A stretch of DNA of 64,000 nucleotides from Limivivens faecihominis. GTDB lineage: Bacteria > Bacillota > Clostridia > Lachnospirales > Lachnospiraceae. The translations under genes were made by a program, and so were the position numbers. A model generated the notes under the pieces. The model was not told the DNA's origin and made no database searches. It worked only from the letters and a program-made list of their open reading frames with translations. The DNA is taken from positions 20,625 to 84,624 of the forward strand of contig NZ_JAJEPR010000014.1 in assembly GCF_020686945.1 (NCBI RefSeq). Direction: 5' to 3'. Below, piece after piece: positions 32,868 through 41,437 of this stretch. Numbering within the stretch: position 1 is the first letter of the stretch; every line of letters starts with the position of its first letter.

Positions 32868-33920
32868 TCATTTCTTTTTTCTTAAGAAGTCCACATAGGC
32901 CGCAAAGGCGGAGGGAATGGGATATTCCTGCTCCAGCCGGTCCGGTTCCACAAAAAGGAAGGGCTCCTTTTTTCCGGTTTCTTTGTCTTCCAGACGGACC
33001 TGATAGCCCGTCATCTGCCATTCCACATGGCTGAAAATATGTTTTGCCCCGGGAAGTTCCCGGATGTGCAGCGGAGAAAAACCTTCTTCTTTCAGATATT
33101 CCAGCACCTCTTCCCGGCTAAGATTCCCGGAGAGATTCGGAAGCTCATAAAGTCCCGACAGAAGGCCTTTGGTCGGCCGTTTCCGGATGGCCCGGTCGTC
33201 CCCTCTTAAAAGGACCAGCACGGTCCGTTCTTCCACTCTTCTCGGCTTTTTCGCCGCTTTCTTCGGAAACTCCAGCTCGATGCCGTCCCGGTGGCCCCGG
33301 CAGAGATTTTTCAGCGGGCACTCCTCGCATCTGGCCTGTCCGTTTGGCACGCACACCGTCGCCCCGAGCTCCATCAGAGCCTGATTAAAGGCACCGGGTC
33401 TGTCCTGCGGCATCACGGCCTGAAGCGCCGTCTCCACGGATTTTTTTACAGACTGCTTTAGGATATCCCGGTCATCCTCCGTCACCCGGGAGAGGACTCT
33501 CAAAACATTTCCATCCACCGCCGGATAGCATTTTCCATAGGCGATGGAGAGGACCGCTCCCGCCGTGTAGGAACCGATACCCGGAAGAGCCAGAACCGCC
33601 TCGTAATCCTTCGGCATGACTCCTTCGTACTCTTCCACAAGAATCTCCGCCGCCTTTTTAAGATTTCGCGCCCGGTTGTAATAGCCTAAGCCCTCCCAGA
33701 GCTTTAAAAGGCGCTCCTCCGGACAGGCTGCAAGCTCCCGGATCCCCGGCAGCGCTTCCATAAAACGTTCATAGTAAGGCTTCACCGCCTCCACCCTGGT
33801 CTGCTGTAGCATGATCTCCGAGACCCAGACCCGGTAGGCCGTAGGCTTTTCCCGCCAGGGCAGGATCCTCGCATGCTCGTCATACCAGGAAAGCAGCGGC
33901 TCCGCCAATTGTTCCAACAT
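32868..33920 (-). CDS. mutY: A/G-specific adenine glycosylase
   Basis: A 350-residue DNA repair glycosylase that removes adenine opposite 8-oxoguanine. Catalytic Glu in SEIMLQQTRVEAV, helix-hairpin-helix ALPGIGSYTAGAVLSIAYG followed by the catalytic Asp in AVDGNV, and a [4Fe-4S] cluster motif C-X7-C-X2-C-X5-C (the first gap is one residue longer than in most MutY). A NUDIX-like C-terminal domain recognises 8-oxoG. I chose the ATG at 33920 because GGAG lies eight bases upstream and the ATG at 33944 falls at the predicted transcription start. Confidence 0.93.
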   Translation of the reverse strand: MLEQLAEPLLSWYDEHARILPWREKPTAYRVWVSEIMLQQTRVEAVKPYYERFMEALPGIRELAACPEERLLKLWEGLGYYNRARNLKKAAEILVEEYEGVMPKDYEAVLALPGIGSYTAGAVLSIAYGKCYPAVDGNVLRVLSRVTEDDRDILKQSVKKSVETALQAVMPQDRPGAFNQALMELGATVCVPNGQARCEECPLKNLCRGHRDGIELEFPKKAAKKPRRVEERTVLVLLRGDDRAIRKRPTKGLLSGLYELPNLSGNLSREEVLEYLKEEGFSPLHIRELPGAKHIFSHVEWQMTGYQVRLEDKETGKKEPFLFVEPDRLEQEYPIPSAFAAYVDFLRKKK

Positions 33921-33949
33921 ATCATTTTCTCCTAGTTTTTTCATGAGGT

Positions 33950-33979
33950 ATTATAGTGAAATTTTCCCGCGTTTGTCAA
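33950..33979 (-). promoter_or_regulatory. mutY promoter
   Basis: Minus strand consensus -35 TTGACA (33974-33979) and -10 TATAAT (33950-33955) with an 18-base spacer. It begins just 14 bases from the MITE-like element. Confidence 0.78.
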
Positions 33980-33993
33980 GGAAAATAGGCTTA

Positions 33994-34152
33994 GTGTACT
34001 GTATCATTCACTTTCAGTATAATGACGCCGAATGAATTTTTATTCTGCAAGACGGAGGAATGAGGCGATGCGGTGGCATCGTCGATTGACGACAACGCAG
34101 CAGATGAAAATTCAGGCAAGTCATTATGCGAAATGTGAGTGAGACAGTACAC
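33994..34152. mobile_element. MITE-like element with terminal inverted repeats
   Basis: A 159-bp stretch whose ends, GTGTACTGT and ACAGTACAC, begin inverted repeats that continue for about 37 bases with roughly 80% identity (to ATAATGAC and GTCATTAT). It is flanked on each side by TA, as for elements moved by IS630/Tc1-mariner transposases. The inside folds further (GAATTTTTATTCTGC against GCAGATGAAAATTC). No protein is encoded. It lies between the L,D-transpeptidase stop codon and the mutY promoter. Confidence 0.68.
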
Positions 34153-34156
34153 TACA

Positions 34157-35584
34157 TCACCGATAATAACAGATAATGGGGTAGCCCGCGCTGATGTTTT
34201 CATACATCTGGGCAGCCGCCCAGGTGGGCATGTTCACACAGCCGTGTGAACCGCTGTAGGTGTAAATGTTTCCCCCGAAAGACCCTCTCCAGCTGGCGTC
34301 ATGGAAACCGATACCTCCGTTAAAGGGCATCCAGTAAGTCACCGGTGTCTCGTAGGAATCCCCCGGCGTGTCGCTCTTTAAGACGAAAGGCGAGGTCTTA
34401 TAATAGAGGGAATAGACTCCAGGAGGGGTCGTATTTCCCTTGGATGTGTCCCCGGAAACGAAATCACACTCCAGAATCACCACGCCGTCCCGGTACATCC
34501 AGAGATGCTGGCGGCTCAAATCCACTTCCACATAGGAATTTCCCAGGTCACAGTTCCTTCTGGTGGAGGCGGTCTGAGCGTAAACTGGCTCCCGCTCCAC
34601 CTGAAGGCCGTCCTTTAGAATAGAAAGAAGCTGTTCATTTTCCGCATTCTGGTCGATGAGCCAGCCGTAAGCTCCGCCGCTGACTTCCACAGTACTGCCG
34701 TCATGAGTCTTAAAGCTTCTCGTTTTTCCATAAGTATCATATTTCTGCGCCAGACCGTAGACATACTCGGCCACCGCATCGGAATCCAGCGTGACCGTGC
34801 CGTCCTCATCCACCTTCAGCCAGTTGTTGATTGCGCTTCCGTCGAGCGTCTCCTTCTGATCTCCGAAATCATAGGTCACACGGACGCTGGTGTAATGATA
34901 GAGACGCTCATATTTTTTCCGGAGAACCGGATCCCCGGAGGTGAGCGACGGCTTCTCATAGCAGTCCTCCGCATCCAGATCTACCGTGGTCTTCCCGGTC
35001 TCGATGGCTTTTCTGATGACGGCCTCCGCCTTTTCCCGGATGACCTTCTGGCCCTGCTGCTCTTTTTTCAGCTCATAGGTAGTGCCGTTGAAGGTGAGCT
35101 TCGCATCCTCCGGTGCCTTCTCCACCTGGGGTTTGAAGCAGGTCAGGCCGTCTATGGCTGTCTTCAGCGCGGAGACATTGTAGGTCGCGGCCGACGCAAA
35201 CTCATAGGAAAAGCTCTTGACGAGCATCAGCGGCCATTTATATGCCTTCTGATCCTCCTTAAAACCCTTGATCTCCCCCGCGGACGCATACTCATAACCG
35301 ATGTCCGCCGCCTGGATCGTATCCTCGCTGCCGCCCCGCTCCTTGACCAGCAGCCTGTACTTCGCCACCTGTGAGGCCACGATCGCTTCCACCTCCTCCA
35401 CGGTGTCATAGGAGGCCTCGATGGAATTGATCGTGGTGCCTGTGAAAAATTTATCCTTAAAATAAAAGATCCCACAGGCGTAGATCACCCCCGCGACCAG
35501 ACAGACCAGAACCAAGGTGATTCCCGTGGCCGTCTTCCACCGGCTTTTTTTCTTTTTTGGCGCTTCTGCAAATACTTCTCTCAT
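34157..35584 (-). CDS. L,D-transpeptidase with PG-binding domain
   Basis: A 475-residue wall enzyme. Basic N-terminus, one membrane anchor (residues about 20-42), a long extracytoplasmic region with a PF12229-like peptidoglycan-binding module, and a C-terminal YkuD domain with the catalytic motif SGSHGCVNMP (Cys near residue 455). It forms 3-3 crosslinks or attaches proteins to peptidoglycan. The start at 35584 follows AAGGGAAGAAGAC; ATGs 11 and 15 codons upstream have weaker sites. A MITE-like element begins five bases after the stop codon, so the 3' end of the transcript is probably reshaped. Confidence 0.88.
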   Translation of the reverse strand: MREVFAEAPKKKKSRWKTATGITLVLVCLVAGVIYACGIFYFKDKFFTGTTINSIEASYDTVEEVEAIVASQVAKYRLLVKERGGSEDTIQAADIGYEYASAGEIKGFKEDQKAYKWPLMLVKSFSYEFASAATYNVSALKTAIDGLTCFKPQVEKAPEDAKLTFNGTTYELKKEQQGQKVIREKAEAVIRKAIETGKTTVDLDAEDCYEKPSLTSGDPVLRKKYERLYHYTSVRVTYDFGDQKETLDGSAINNWLKVDEDGTVTLDSDAVAEYVYGLAQKYDTYGKTRSFKTHDGSTVEVSGGAYGWLIDQNAENEQLLSILKDGLQVEREPVYAQTASTRRNCDLGNSYVEVDLSRQHLWMYRDGVVILECDFVSGDTSKGNTTPPGVYSLYYKTSPFVLKSDTPGDSYETPVTYWMPFNGGIGFHDASWRGSFGGNIYTYSGSHGCVNMPTWAAAQMYENISAGYPIICYYR

Positions 35585-35679
35585 GTCTTCTTCCCTTTTA
35601 TCCCTTTTTATTATCATGTCTTCTATCATACCATTTTCCGGGTATCAGAAAAAGCTCTTTCCCTCATATTCAGATAAAA

Positions 35680-36576
35680 TTAAGATTCATCGGTTCTGCT
35701 GATATAAGTGGCGTAGCCCAGGCTTTTTAAGACCTGTTCCATCTTCACCGCATTGTCCAGTCTCTCATAGTTTCCCACCCATACCAGGAAGAGATCCTCG
35801 CTCTTTCCGATCTCTGCCGGAAAACGCTGTCTTAAGAGCTTCTGATAAAGGCTCCAGGCGTTCTCTTCCCGCCGGAAAGCCCCTGTCTGGACGCGGTAAC
35901 GGGTGCTTGCGGGGCGGTTCCAGGCCATATTTTCTGTCTGGCTCTTCCAGGCGGTATTCTCAGAAGGAGCTTCTGCCTGACGGTTCCAGGCGGTGTCCTC
36001 GGAGTAGACTCTCTCCGCGCTCTCGGTTCCGCCCGAGAGGTAGCCGTTTTCCCGGAGCGTTTTCAGGATGCCGTCGGCAATGGCCCGGGCCACCCCGTCA
36101 AAATTCTGATCCAGAAGCTCGTTGTCCGCCCGGGTGTTGATAAAGCCCACTTCGATGAGGGCTGCAGGCATTTTTGTCCGTCTTAAGACTACAAGGCCCG
36201 GCCGCTCCCGAATGCCGAGATTCTGAAAGCCCGCCTGGGCGAGCTCTCTGTTAATATTCTCCGCCAGCGCTTTTTTTATCCCCGACTCATCGTAGACCAG
36301 GGTCTCCACACCGGAGTACTGGTCATTTTCCGGGCTGGAATTTCTATGAATAGAGATAAAAAGATCCGCCCCGGCCTGATTGCCCTTCTGGGCCTTCTGA
36401 AAAGGCGTCTCATAACTGTCGTCGGTCCTGGTGTAGACCACGTCCACGCCGTTTTCCGCCAGGATACTTCCCACTGCCAGGGCAAGAGCAAGATTGTCAT
36501 CTTTTTCCTGTCTTCCCTCATACACCGCTCCCGGATCGCTGCCTCCGTGACCGGCGTCCACCACCACTTTTGCCAT
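35680..36576 (-). CDS. N-acetylmuramoyl-L-alanine amidase with SPOR domain (CwlC-like)
   Basis: A 298-residue protein: Amidase_3 domain at residues 1-175 (zinc ligands in VDAGHGGSDPGA, a second His in SIHRNSS, catalytic Glu in ALIEVGFI), a linker with three AWN/AWK-type repeats (residues about 195-225), and a C-terminal SPOR-like domain (YRVQTGAFRREENA). It has no signal peptide, like Bacillus CwlC, which accumulates in the mother cell and lyses it after sporulation. Its ribosome site lies within the terminator of the ATPase gene upstream. Confidence 0.88.
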   Translation of the reverse strand: MAKVVVDAGHGGSDPGAVYEGRQEKDDNLALALAVGSILAENGVDVVYTRTDDSYETPFQKAQKGNQAGADLFISIHRNSSPENDQYSGVETLVYDESGIKKALAENINRELAQAGFQNLGIRERPGLVVLRRTKMPAALIEVGFINTRADNELLDQNFDGVARAIADGILKTLRENGYLSGGTESAERVYSEDTAWNRQAEAPSENTAWKSQTENMAWNRPASTRYRVQTGAFRREENAWSLYQKLLRQRFPAEIGKSEDLFLVWVGNYERLDNAVKMEQVLKSLGYATYISRTDES

Positions 36577-36619
36577 AAAAAAACTCCTGCATATCCTTTC
36601 TTTTCAGCATATGCAGGAG
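36577..36619 (-). terminator. P-ATPase terminator that contains the amidase ribosome site
   Basis: CTCCTGCATAT and ATATGCAGGAG (arms 36584-36594 and 36609-36619) form a perfect 11-bp stem followed on the minus strand by seven T, which run directly into the amidase ATG. The GCAGGAG of the 3' arm is its Shine-Dalgarno site. Confidence 0.87.
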
Positions 36620-36627
36620 CAATCGAT

Positions 36628-39615
36628 TTATACCTTCTCTCTGTCGATCAGGGCCCGGATCTTCATGGCAGCCCAGTCTTTCAGCCGATAGCCCAGAAGC
36701 ACCAGCTGCGTGAAAGCTTTGGAAATCACCAGAACCATGCAGATCATGGGAACGGTGAAGATGCATTCCCAGCGGAAAATTGAATAAATTCCGAGAAGTC
36801 CCGGAAAGAGCATGATTCCAAGGGCAAACAGACAGATAAGAATCACAGTCATTGTCCGTCTGATCCAGTTCATCGGCCTGCAGACCTCAATTACCACCAT
36901 AAAGCTTACGGTGCCGCCCACCAGAAGATTAAACATATAGGTCATGGTCGGATCGTTATTCCAGAAGGGTGTCAGCACCTGAATCGTCAGAAGACACACC
37001 ACCATGGACAAAGCCTGTGGTAAGGCAATCCTCAAAACATGCCTCAGGAAACCGCCGCCGTCCACGCTCTCGTTCTGCTCCAGCGTCAGAAGAAAACTCG
37101 GCACACCGATGGCCATGGCGCTGATCCAGGAAAGCTGGATGGGAATAAAAGGATATTCCCGGGCGAGGAGAATAAAGAGTACGCAGAGGATCACGGAATA
37201 GATCGTCTTCGTCAGGTACAGGGAGCTCACACGCTCGATGTTGGCGATAATTGTACGGCCCTCGCTGACGATGTTCTTCAGGCAGGAGAAATCCGAATCC
37301 AGAAGAACGATATGAGCCACCTGCTTGGCCGCATCGCTGCCCGCCGCCATGGCGATACCGCAGTCTGCATCTTTCAGGGCAAGGACGTCGTTGACACCGT
37401 CGCCCACCATGCCGACTACCGCCTTGTTTGCCTGGTAAGCCCGGACGATGTTCTGCTTCTGCTCCGGTTTCACCCGGCCGTAAACGGTGTAATCGCCCAC
37501 AACTTTTTTCAGCTCCTCAAAATCTTCCGGAAGCTCGTTGGCGTCGATATAATGCTCGGCTCCATTCAAGCCCGCTTTCAGGGCAATCTGGGAAACCGTC
37601 GCCGGATTGTCTCCGGAGATGACTTTGATATTTACATTCTGTGAAGCAAAGTAATTGAAGATCTCTGGCGCTTCCTCACGGATACAGTCAGAAATGATGA
37701 TCAGTCCCATGGGGCTTACACCCCAGACCGTACCGTCCTCTACAGTGATCGTGTCACAGGAAGCGAGAAGCAGAACCCGTAAGCCCTCGGCCGCATAGGA
37801 CTCGGCCTTGAGAAGAATCTCCCGGTCTTCCTCTCTGAGGAGAAATTCCGGCGCTCCGAGGACGAAACAGCCTTCCTGATCATAACGGATCGCCCGGTAT
37901 TTCCGGTCGGAGGAGAAAGGAATCTTCTCCAGCGAACGCCAGCGGCTGCTCTTCTTGAAATACTTCATCAGGGCATCCTGAGTGTTGTTCACATCGTCAA
38001 AGGCAAAGGCCATCTCATTCATCACAGCCTCCACCCGTTCTTTCTCCGTATCGTTCACGCCAATGACGTCCACCACCTCAAGTTTTCCGGTGGTGATGGT
38101 GCCGGTCTTGTCAAGACAGAGCACATTTACCCGGGCCAGAGCTTCGATGGCCTCCATCTCCTGAACCAGGGCACGTTTTCTCGCCAGCCGGCCTACGCCG
38201 AGGATAAAGGAGATACTGGTCAGAAGCACCAGTCCCTCGGGAATCATTCCGATGACGCCCGCCACGGTTCCTACCAGACAGTCGGAGAAGCCGGTTCCCG
38301 CATTGCTCTGGGAAAGGTAAAGCATGATGCCGATCGGAACGATGAGTACGCCGACCACTTTGATGATGCGGTTGATTGTGCGCTGCATCTCAGAGCTGGC
38401 ACGTTTTTTGGTCTTGGCCTTTTTCATGAGCTGGTAAGCGTAGCTGTCCTCGCCCACATATTCAACCTGAACCACGCCGCTTCCGGCTGTCAGGAAGCTT
38501 CCGGACATCAGCCGGTCGCCGGCTTTTTTCTTCACCGGCCTGGACTCGCCGGTCAGCATGGATTCGTTAACTTCCATACCGTCGGACTCCATGACGATGG
38601 CATCCGCGCAGACCTGATTGCCTGTGGCAAGGACCATCGTGTCCTTTACAACCACGTCATGAATATCAATTTCCTTTACCTCGCCCCCGCGGATTACCGT
38701 GGCTTTGGAAGCTGTGATCACCGCCAGCCTGTCCACCAGTTTCTTGACCTTCATCTCCTGAACGATACCGATCAGCGTGTTGACGATGATGACACCCATG
38801 AAGGTGATGTTCTTAAACTGGCCGGATACCAGAATCAAGATTCCTAAAAACAGATTCAGAAAGTTGAAATAGGTCAGCGTGTGGTCCCGGATGATCTCCT
38901 TATTCGTCTTGAAAATACTCTCTCCGGTCTGGTTCACCCTGCCCATATGGACCTGGTTTTCCACCTCGGCCTCGGTAAGGCCTTTGTAGACGTAAGTGCC
39001 ATTCTCCAGCTTCTCCCTGGCCTCCAGCTCGGCTTTCTTCTCCGCATCAGAATAAACCGGGATTTCCACATAAGGCTCCTCCTCCGGTTCCTCCGGCTCG
39101 GGCTTCTTCTTAAATGGAAGAGAAAAAGTGAATTTCTTCTTCTCCGGCTTTTCATCAGAAGCTTCGTCCTGGGACTGGTCAGCAGTTTCGGAAGTTGTGC
39201 CCGGTTCTGTGCCAGAAGTATTGGAAACTTCTGACGAAGCGGTGTCGTCCGGTTTTTCGGAGGCTTCCGGTTCCGGATTTTCTTTCTTTCTTTTGAATCT
39301 CGAGAAGAAACCTTTCTTTTTCGGAGGTTCCTCGGAGGCTTCCTCAGGTGAATCCTCTGGAAGTAGCTCCTTCGGTTCCTCAGAAAGAGTCTCCACATCT
39401 GAAGCTGACTCTATATTTTGCGTTTCTGACTTTTCGGAGGTTTCCTGTTCTTCCTTCTGTGACTCTGCTTCCGGAACCTCCGCCGGCTTTATCTCTTCTC
39501 CGGCCGGTTCTTCACTCCCCTGCCCAAACAGAGGCTCCATATCCGGATCCTTTTCCCCGGATCCTTCCCTTTTTTCCGGCTCCTTGTCAAAAAGAGCCTC
39601 TTTGATATCAGTCAT
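36628..39615 (-). CDS. Cation-transporting P-type ATPase with long acidic N-terminal extension
   Basis: A 995-residue P-type ATPase. The transport core starts near residue 210; TGES (actuator) is near 355, PEGL in M4 near 459 and the phosphorylated Asp in DKTGT at residue 502, with GDGVND near the end of the cytoplasmic part. The core resembles the CtpE/MgtA-like group (Ca2+ or Mg2+). Residues 1-205 are an unusual extension: low complexity, Glu/Pro/Ser rich, broken by two basic patches (KKKGFFSRFKRKKE and KKKFTFSLPFKKK). Its own promoter and a strong terminator make it monocistronic. Confidence 0.88.
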   Translation of the reverse strand: MTDIKEALFDKEPEKREGSGEKDPDMEPLFGQGSEEPAGEEIKPAEVPEAESQKEEQETSEKSETQNIESASDVETLSEEPKELLPEDSPEEASEEPPKKKGFFSRFKRKKENPEPEASEKPDDTASSEVSNTSGTEPGTTSETADQSQDEASDEKPEKKKFTFSLPFKKKPEPEEPEEEPYVEIPVYSDAEKKAELEAREKLENGTYVYKGLTEAEVENQVHMGRVNQTGESIFKTNKEIIRDHTLTYFNFLNLFLGILILVSGQFKNITFMGVIIVNTLIGIVQEMKVKKLVDRLAVITASKATVIRGGEVKEIDIHDVVVKDTMVLATGNQVCADAIVMESDGMEVNESMLTGESRPVKKKAGDRLMSGSFLTAGSGVVQVEYVGEDSYAYQLMKKAKTKKRASSEMQRTINRIIKVVGVLIVPIGIMLYLSQSNAGTGFSDCLVGTVAGVIGMIPEGLVLLTSISFILGVGRLARKRALVQEMEAIEALARVNVLCLDKTGTITTGKLEVVDVIGVNDTEKERVEAVMNEMAFAFDDVNNTQDALMKYFKKSSRWRSLEKIPFSSDRKYRAIRYDQEGCFVLGAPEFLLREEDREILLKAESYAAEGLRVLLLASCDTITVEDGTVWGVSPMGLIIISDCIREEAPEIFNYFASQNVNIKVISGDNPATVSQIALKAGLNGAEHYIDANELPEDFEELKKVVGDYTVYGRVKPEQKQNIVRAYQANKAVVGMVGDGVNDVLALKDADCGIAMAAGSDAAKQVAHIVLLDSDFSCLKNIVSEGRTIIANIERVSSLYLTKTIYSVILCVLFILLAREYPFIPIQLSWISAMAIGVPSFLLTLEQNESVDGGGFLRHVLRIALPQALSMVVCLLTIQVLTPFWNNDPTMTYMFNLLVGGTVSFMVVIEVCRPMNWIRRTMTVILICLFALGIMLFPGLLGIYSIFRWECIFTVPMICMVLVISKAFTQLVLLGYRLKDWAAMKIRALIDREKV

Positions 39616-39680
39616 TTTCCCCTTCTTTCGATTTTTTCCTTTCTTTACATTATTGAAAAAAACCAGCTTTTTATCCTTTG

Positions 39681-39709
39681 ATTCTAATACAAATCCCAGT
39701 AATTGGCAA
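39681..39709 (-). promoter_or_regulatory. Promoter of the P-type ATPase gene
   Basis: Minus strand -35 TTGCCA (39704-39709), 17-base spacer, -10 TAGAAT (39681-39686), 65 bases before the start. Confidence 0.5.
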
Positions 39710-39806
39710 CCCTAGCCGGGGATTTTATGAAACCTTAATCTTTGCAAAGGAAACCTTGGTGATTTATGGGATGTTTCTTTTGAAATTCTTTCGATCTGGC
39801 TTTTAA

Positions 39807-39829
39807 GGATTCATTTACAGAATGAATCC
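39807..39829. other. Palindrome upstream of gdhA
   Basis: In the 328-bp gap between the ATPase and gdhA, besides the two promoters, GGATTCATT and AATGAATCC form a perfect 9-bp dyad about 47 bases before the gdhA -35; a shorter relative (ATTCA-N4-TGAAT) follows near 39842-39855. These could be sites for a gdhA regulator. No ORF is supported in the gap. Confidence 0.4.
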
Positions 39830-39875
39830 CCTCTTAATCATTCATATCTGAATCACAGTCATACAAAATGTTTTC

Positions 39876-39904
39876 TTGTCGTTTTCGAGGTCTTCTGCTA
39901 TAAT
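39876..39904 (+). promoter_or_regulatory. gdhA promoter
   Basis: -35 TTGTCG (39876-39881), 17-base spacer, consensus -10 TATAAT (39899-39904). Confidence 0.72.
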
Positions 39905-39943
39905 GTGGCAAGGTGCTTTAGCACGATAAAGGAGGAAAAGAAA

Positions 39944-41278
39944 ATGTCTTATGTAGATGAAACCATTGAAAGAGTAGTAGCACAGAATCCCTCCCAGCCT
40001 GAATTTCACCAGGCCGTTAAAGAGGTTCTCGAATCTCTCCGTGTAGTGATTGAAGCCAACGAGGAAGCTTATCGTAGAGATGCTCTTCTGGAGCGTCTGA
40101 CCACTCCGGAGCGTATCATCATGTTCCGTGTTCCCTGGGTAGATGACAAGGGACAGGTTCAGGTAAACAACGGATACCGCGTACAGTTCAACAGCGCCAT
40201 CGGTCCGTACAAGGGAGGTCTTCGCTTCCATCCTTCTGTAACCTTAAGCATTATCAAATTCCTGGGCTTTGAGCAGGTATTTAAAAACTCCCTGACCGGT
40301 CTTCCCATCGGCGGCGGCAAAGGCGGCTCCGACTTCGACCCGAAGGGTAAATCTGATCGTGAGATTATGGCTTTCTGCCAGAGCTTCATGACCGAGCTTT
40401 GCAAACACATCGGAGCAGATACCGACGTTCCGGCCGGTGATATCGGCGTAGGCGGACGTGAGATCGGTTATCTCTTCGGTCAGTATAAGAGAATCCGCAA
40501 CCTGTACGAAGGCGTTCTCACCGGAAAAGGCCTGACCTACGGCGGATCCCTCGCAAGAACAGAGGCTACCGGCTACGGTCTTCTCTACTTCACCAGAGAG
40601 CTGCTGAAACTGAACGGCATTGACATCGCCGGAAAGACAGCCTGCATCTCCGGTGCCGGAAACGTAGCTATCTACGCAGCCGAGAAAGCAACCGAGATGG
40701 GCGTGAAAGTCCTGACCATGAGCGATTCCACCGGCTGGATTTACGATCCGGACGGAATCGACGTTGCAGCAGTCAAAGAGATCAAAGAGGTTAAGAGAGC
40801 CCGTCTTACCGAGTACAAGAACTATCGTCCGAACTCTGAGTACCACGAGGGAAGAGGCGTATGGAGCGTAAAATGCGATCTGGCTCTGCCCTGCGCTACC
40901 CAGAACGAACTGCTGCTTGATGATGCCAAGGCTCTGAAAGCCAACGGTACCATCGCAGTCTGCGAGGGCGCTAACATGCCGACCACTCTGGAAGCTACCC
41001 AGTATCTCCAGGAGAACGGCATCATCTTCGCACCGGGCAAAGCAGCCAACGCCGGCGGCGTTGCTACTTCCGCTCTGGAGATGTCCCAGAACAGTGAGCG
41101 TCTGAGCTGGACCTTCGATGAGGTTGACGCAAAACTTCAGCAGATCATGGTTACCATCTGCCACAACATTTCAGATGCAGCCGAGAAATACGGCATGAAA
41201 GGAAACTATGTTGCAGGCGCTAACATCGCAGGCTTCGAGAAAGTTGTCAATGCGATGAACGCACAGGGCATTTGCTAA
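39944..41278 (+). CDS. gdhA: NADP-type glutamate dehydrogenase
   Basis: A 444-residue hexameric glutamate dehydrogenase that fixes ammonium onto 2-oxoglutarate. The substrate loop KGGLRFHPSV, the catalytic region LPIGGGKGGSDFDPKGKS and the dinucleotide fold SGAGNVAIYA match the short bacterial NADP-linked type. AAGGAGG lies eight bases before the ATG. Strong promoter, strong codon bias and a strong terminator indicate high expression, as expected for the main ammonium-assimilating enzyme in gut Lachnospiraceae. Confidence 0.96.
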   Translation: MSYVDETIERVVAQNPSQPEFHQAVKEVLESLRVVIEANEEAYRRDALLERLTTPERIIMFRVPWVDDKGQVQVNNGYRVQFNSAIGPYKGGLRFHPSVTLSIIKFLGFEQVFKNSLTGLPIGGGKGGSDFDPKGKSDREIMAFCQSFMTELCKHIGADTDVPAGDIGVGGREIGYLFGQYKRIRNLYEGVLTGKGLTYGGSLARTEATGYGLLYFTRELLKLNGIDIAGKTACISGAGNVAIYAAEKATEMGVKVLTMSDSTGWIYDPDGIDVAAVKEIKEVKRARLTEYKNYRPNSEYHEGRGVWSVKCDLALPCATQNELLLDDAKALKANGTIAVCEGANMPTTLEATQYLQENGIIFAPGKAANAGGVATSALEMSQNSERLSWTFDEVDAKLQQIMVTICHNISDAAEKYGMKGNYVAGANIAGFEKVVNAMNAQGIC

Positions 41279-41317
41279 TATAAAAAAGACAGCCATTAAA
41301 AATTGATCCCCCTAATA

Positions 41318-41363
41318 AAGCCCTTTGCTATCGCTGAAAAGCATAGCAGAGGGCTTTTTCTTT
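41318..41363 (+). terminator. gdhA terminator
   Basis: AAGCCCTTTGCTAT pairs with ATAGCAGAGGGCTT (one T-G style mismatch) around CGCTGAAAAGC, followed by TTTCTTT. Confidence 0.83.
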
Positions 41364-41373
41364 GCCTTAAAGC

Positions 41374-41416
41374 AAAAAGAAAAAACCATGCCCGGAAACA
41401 TTCCTTAAGCATGGTT
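41374..41416 (-). terminator. lrgB terminator
   Basis: AACCATGC (41384-41391) and GCATGGTT (41409-41416) form the stem; on the minus strand it is followed by TTTTCTTTTT. Confidence 0.75.
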
Positions 41417-41437
41417 CTTTTTATTCCTATGAAATCC

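Noticed and set aside
33991..34203. 70-codon minus-strand frame
   Set aside because: It covers the MITE-like element and the transpeptidase 3' end; no ribosome site and its translation has no recognisable pattern.
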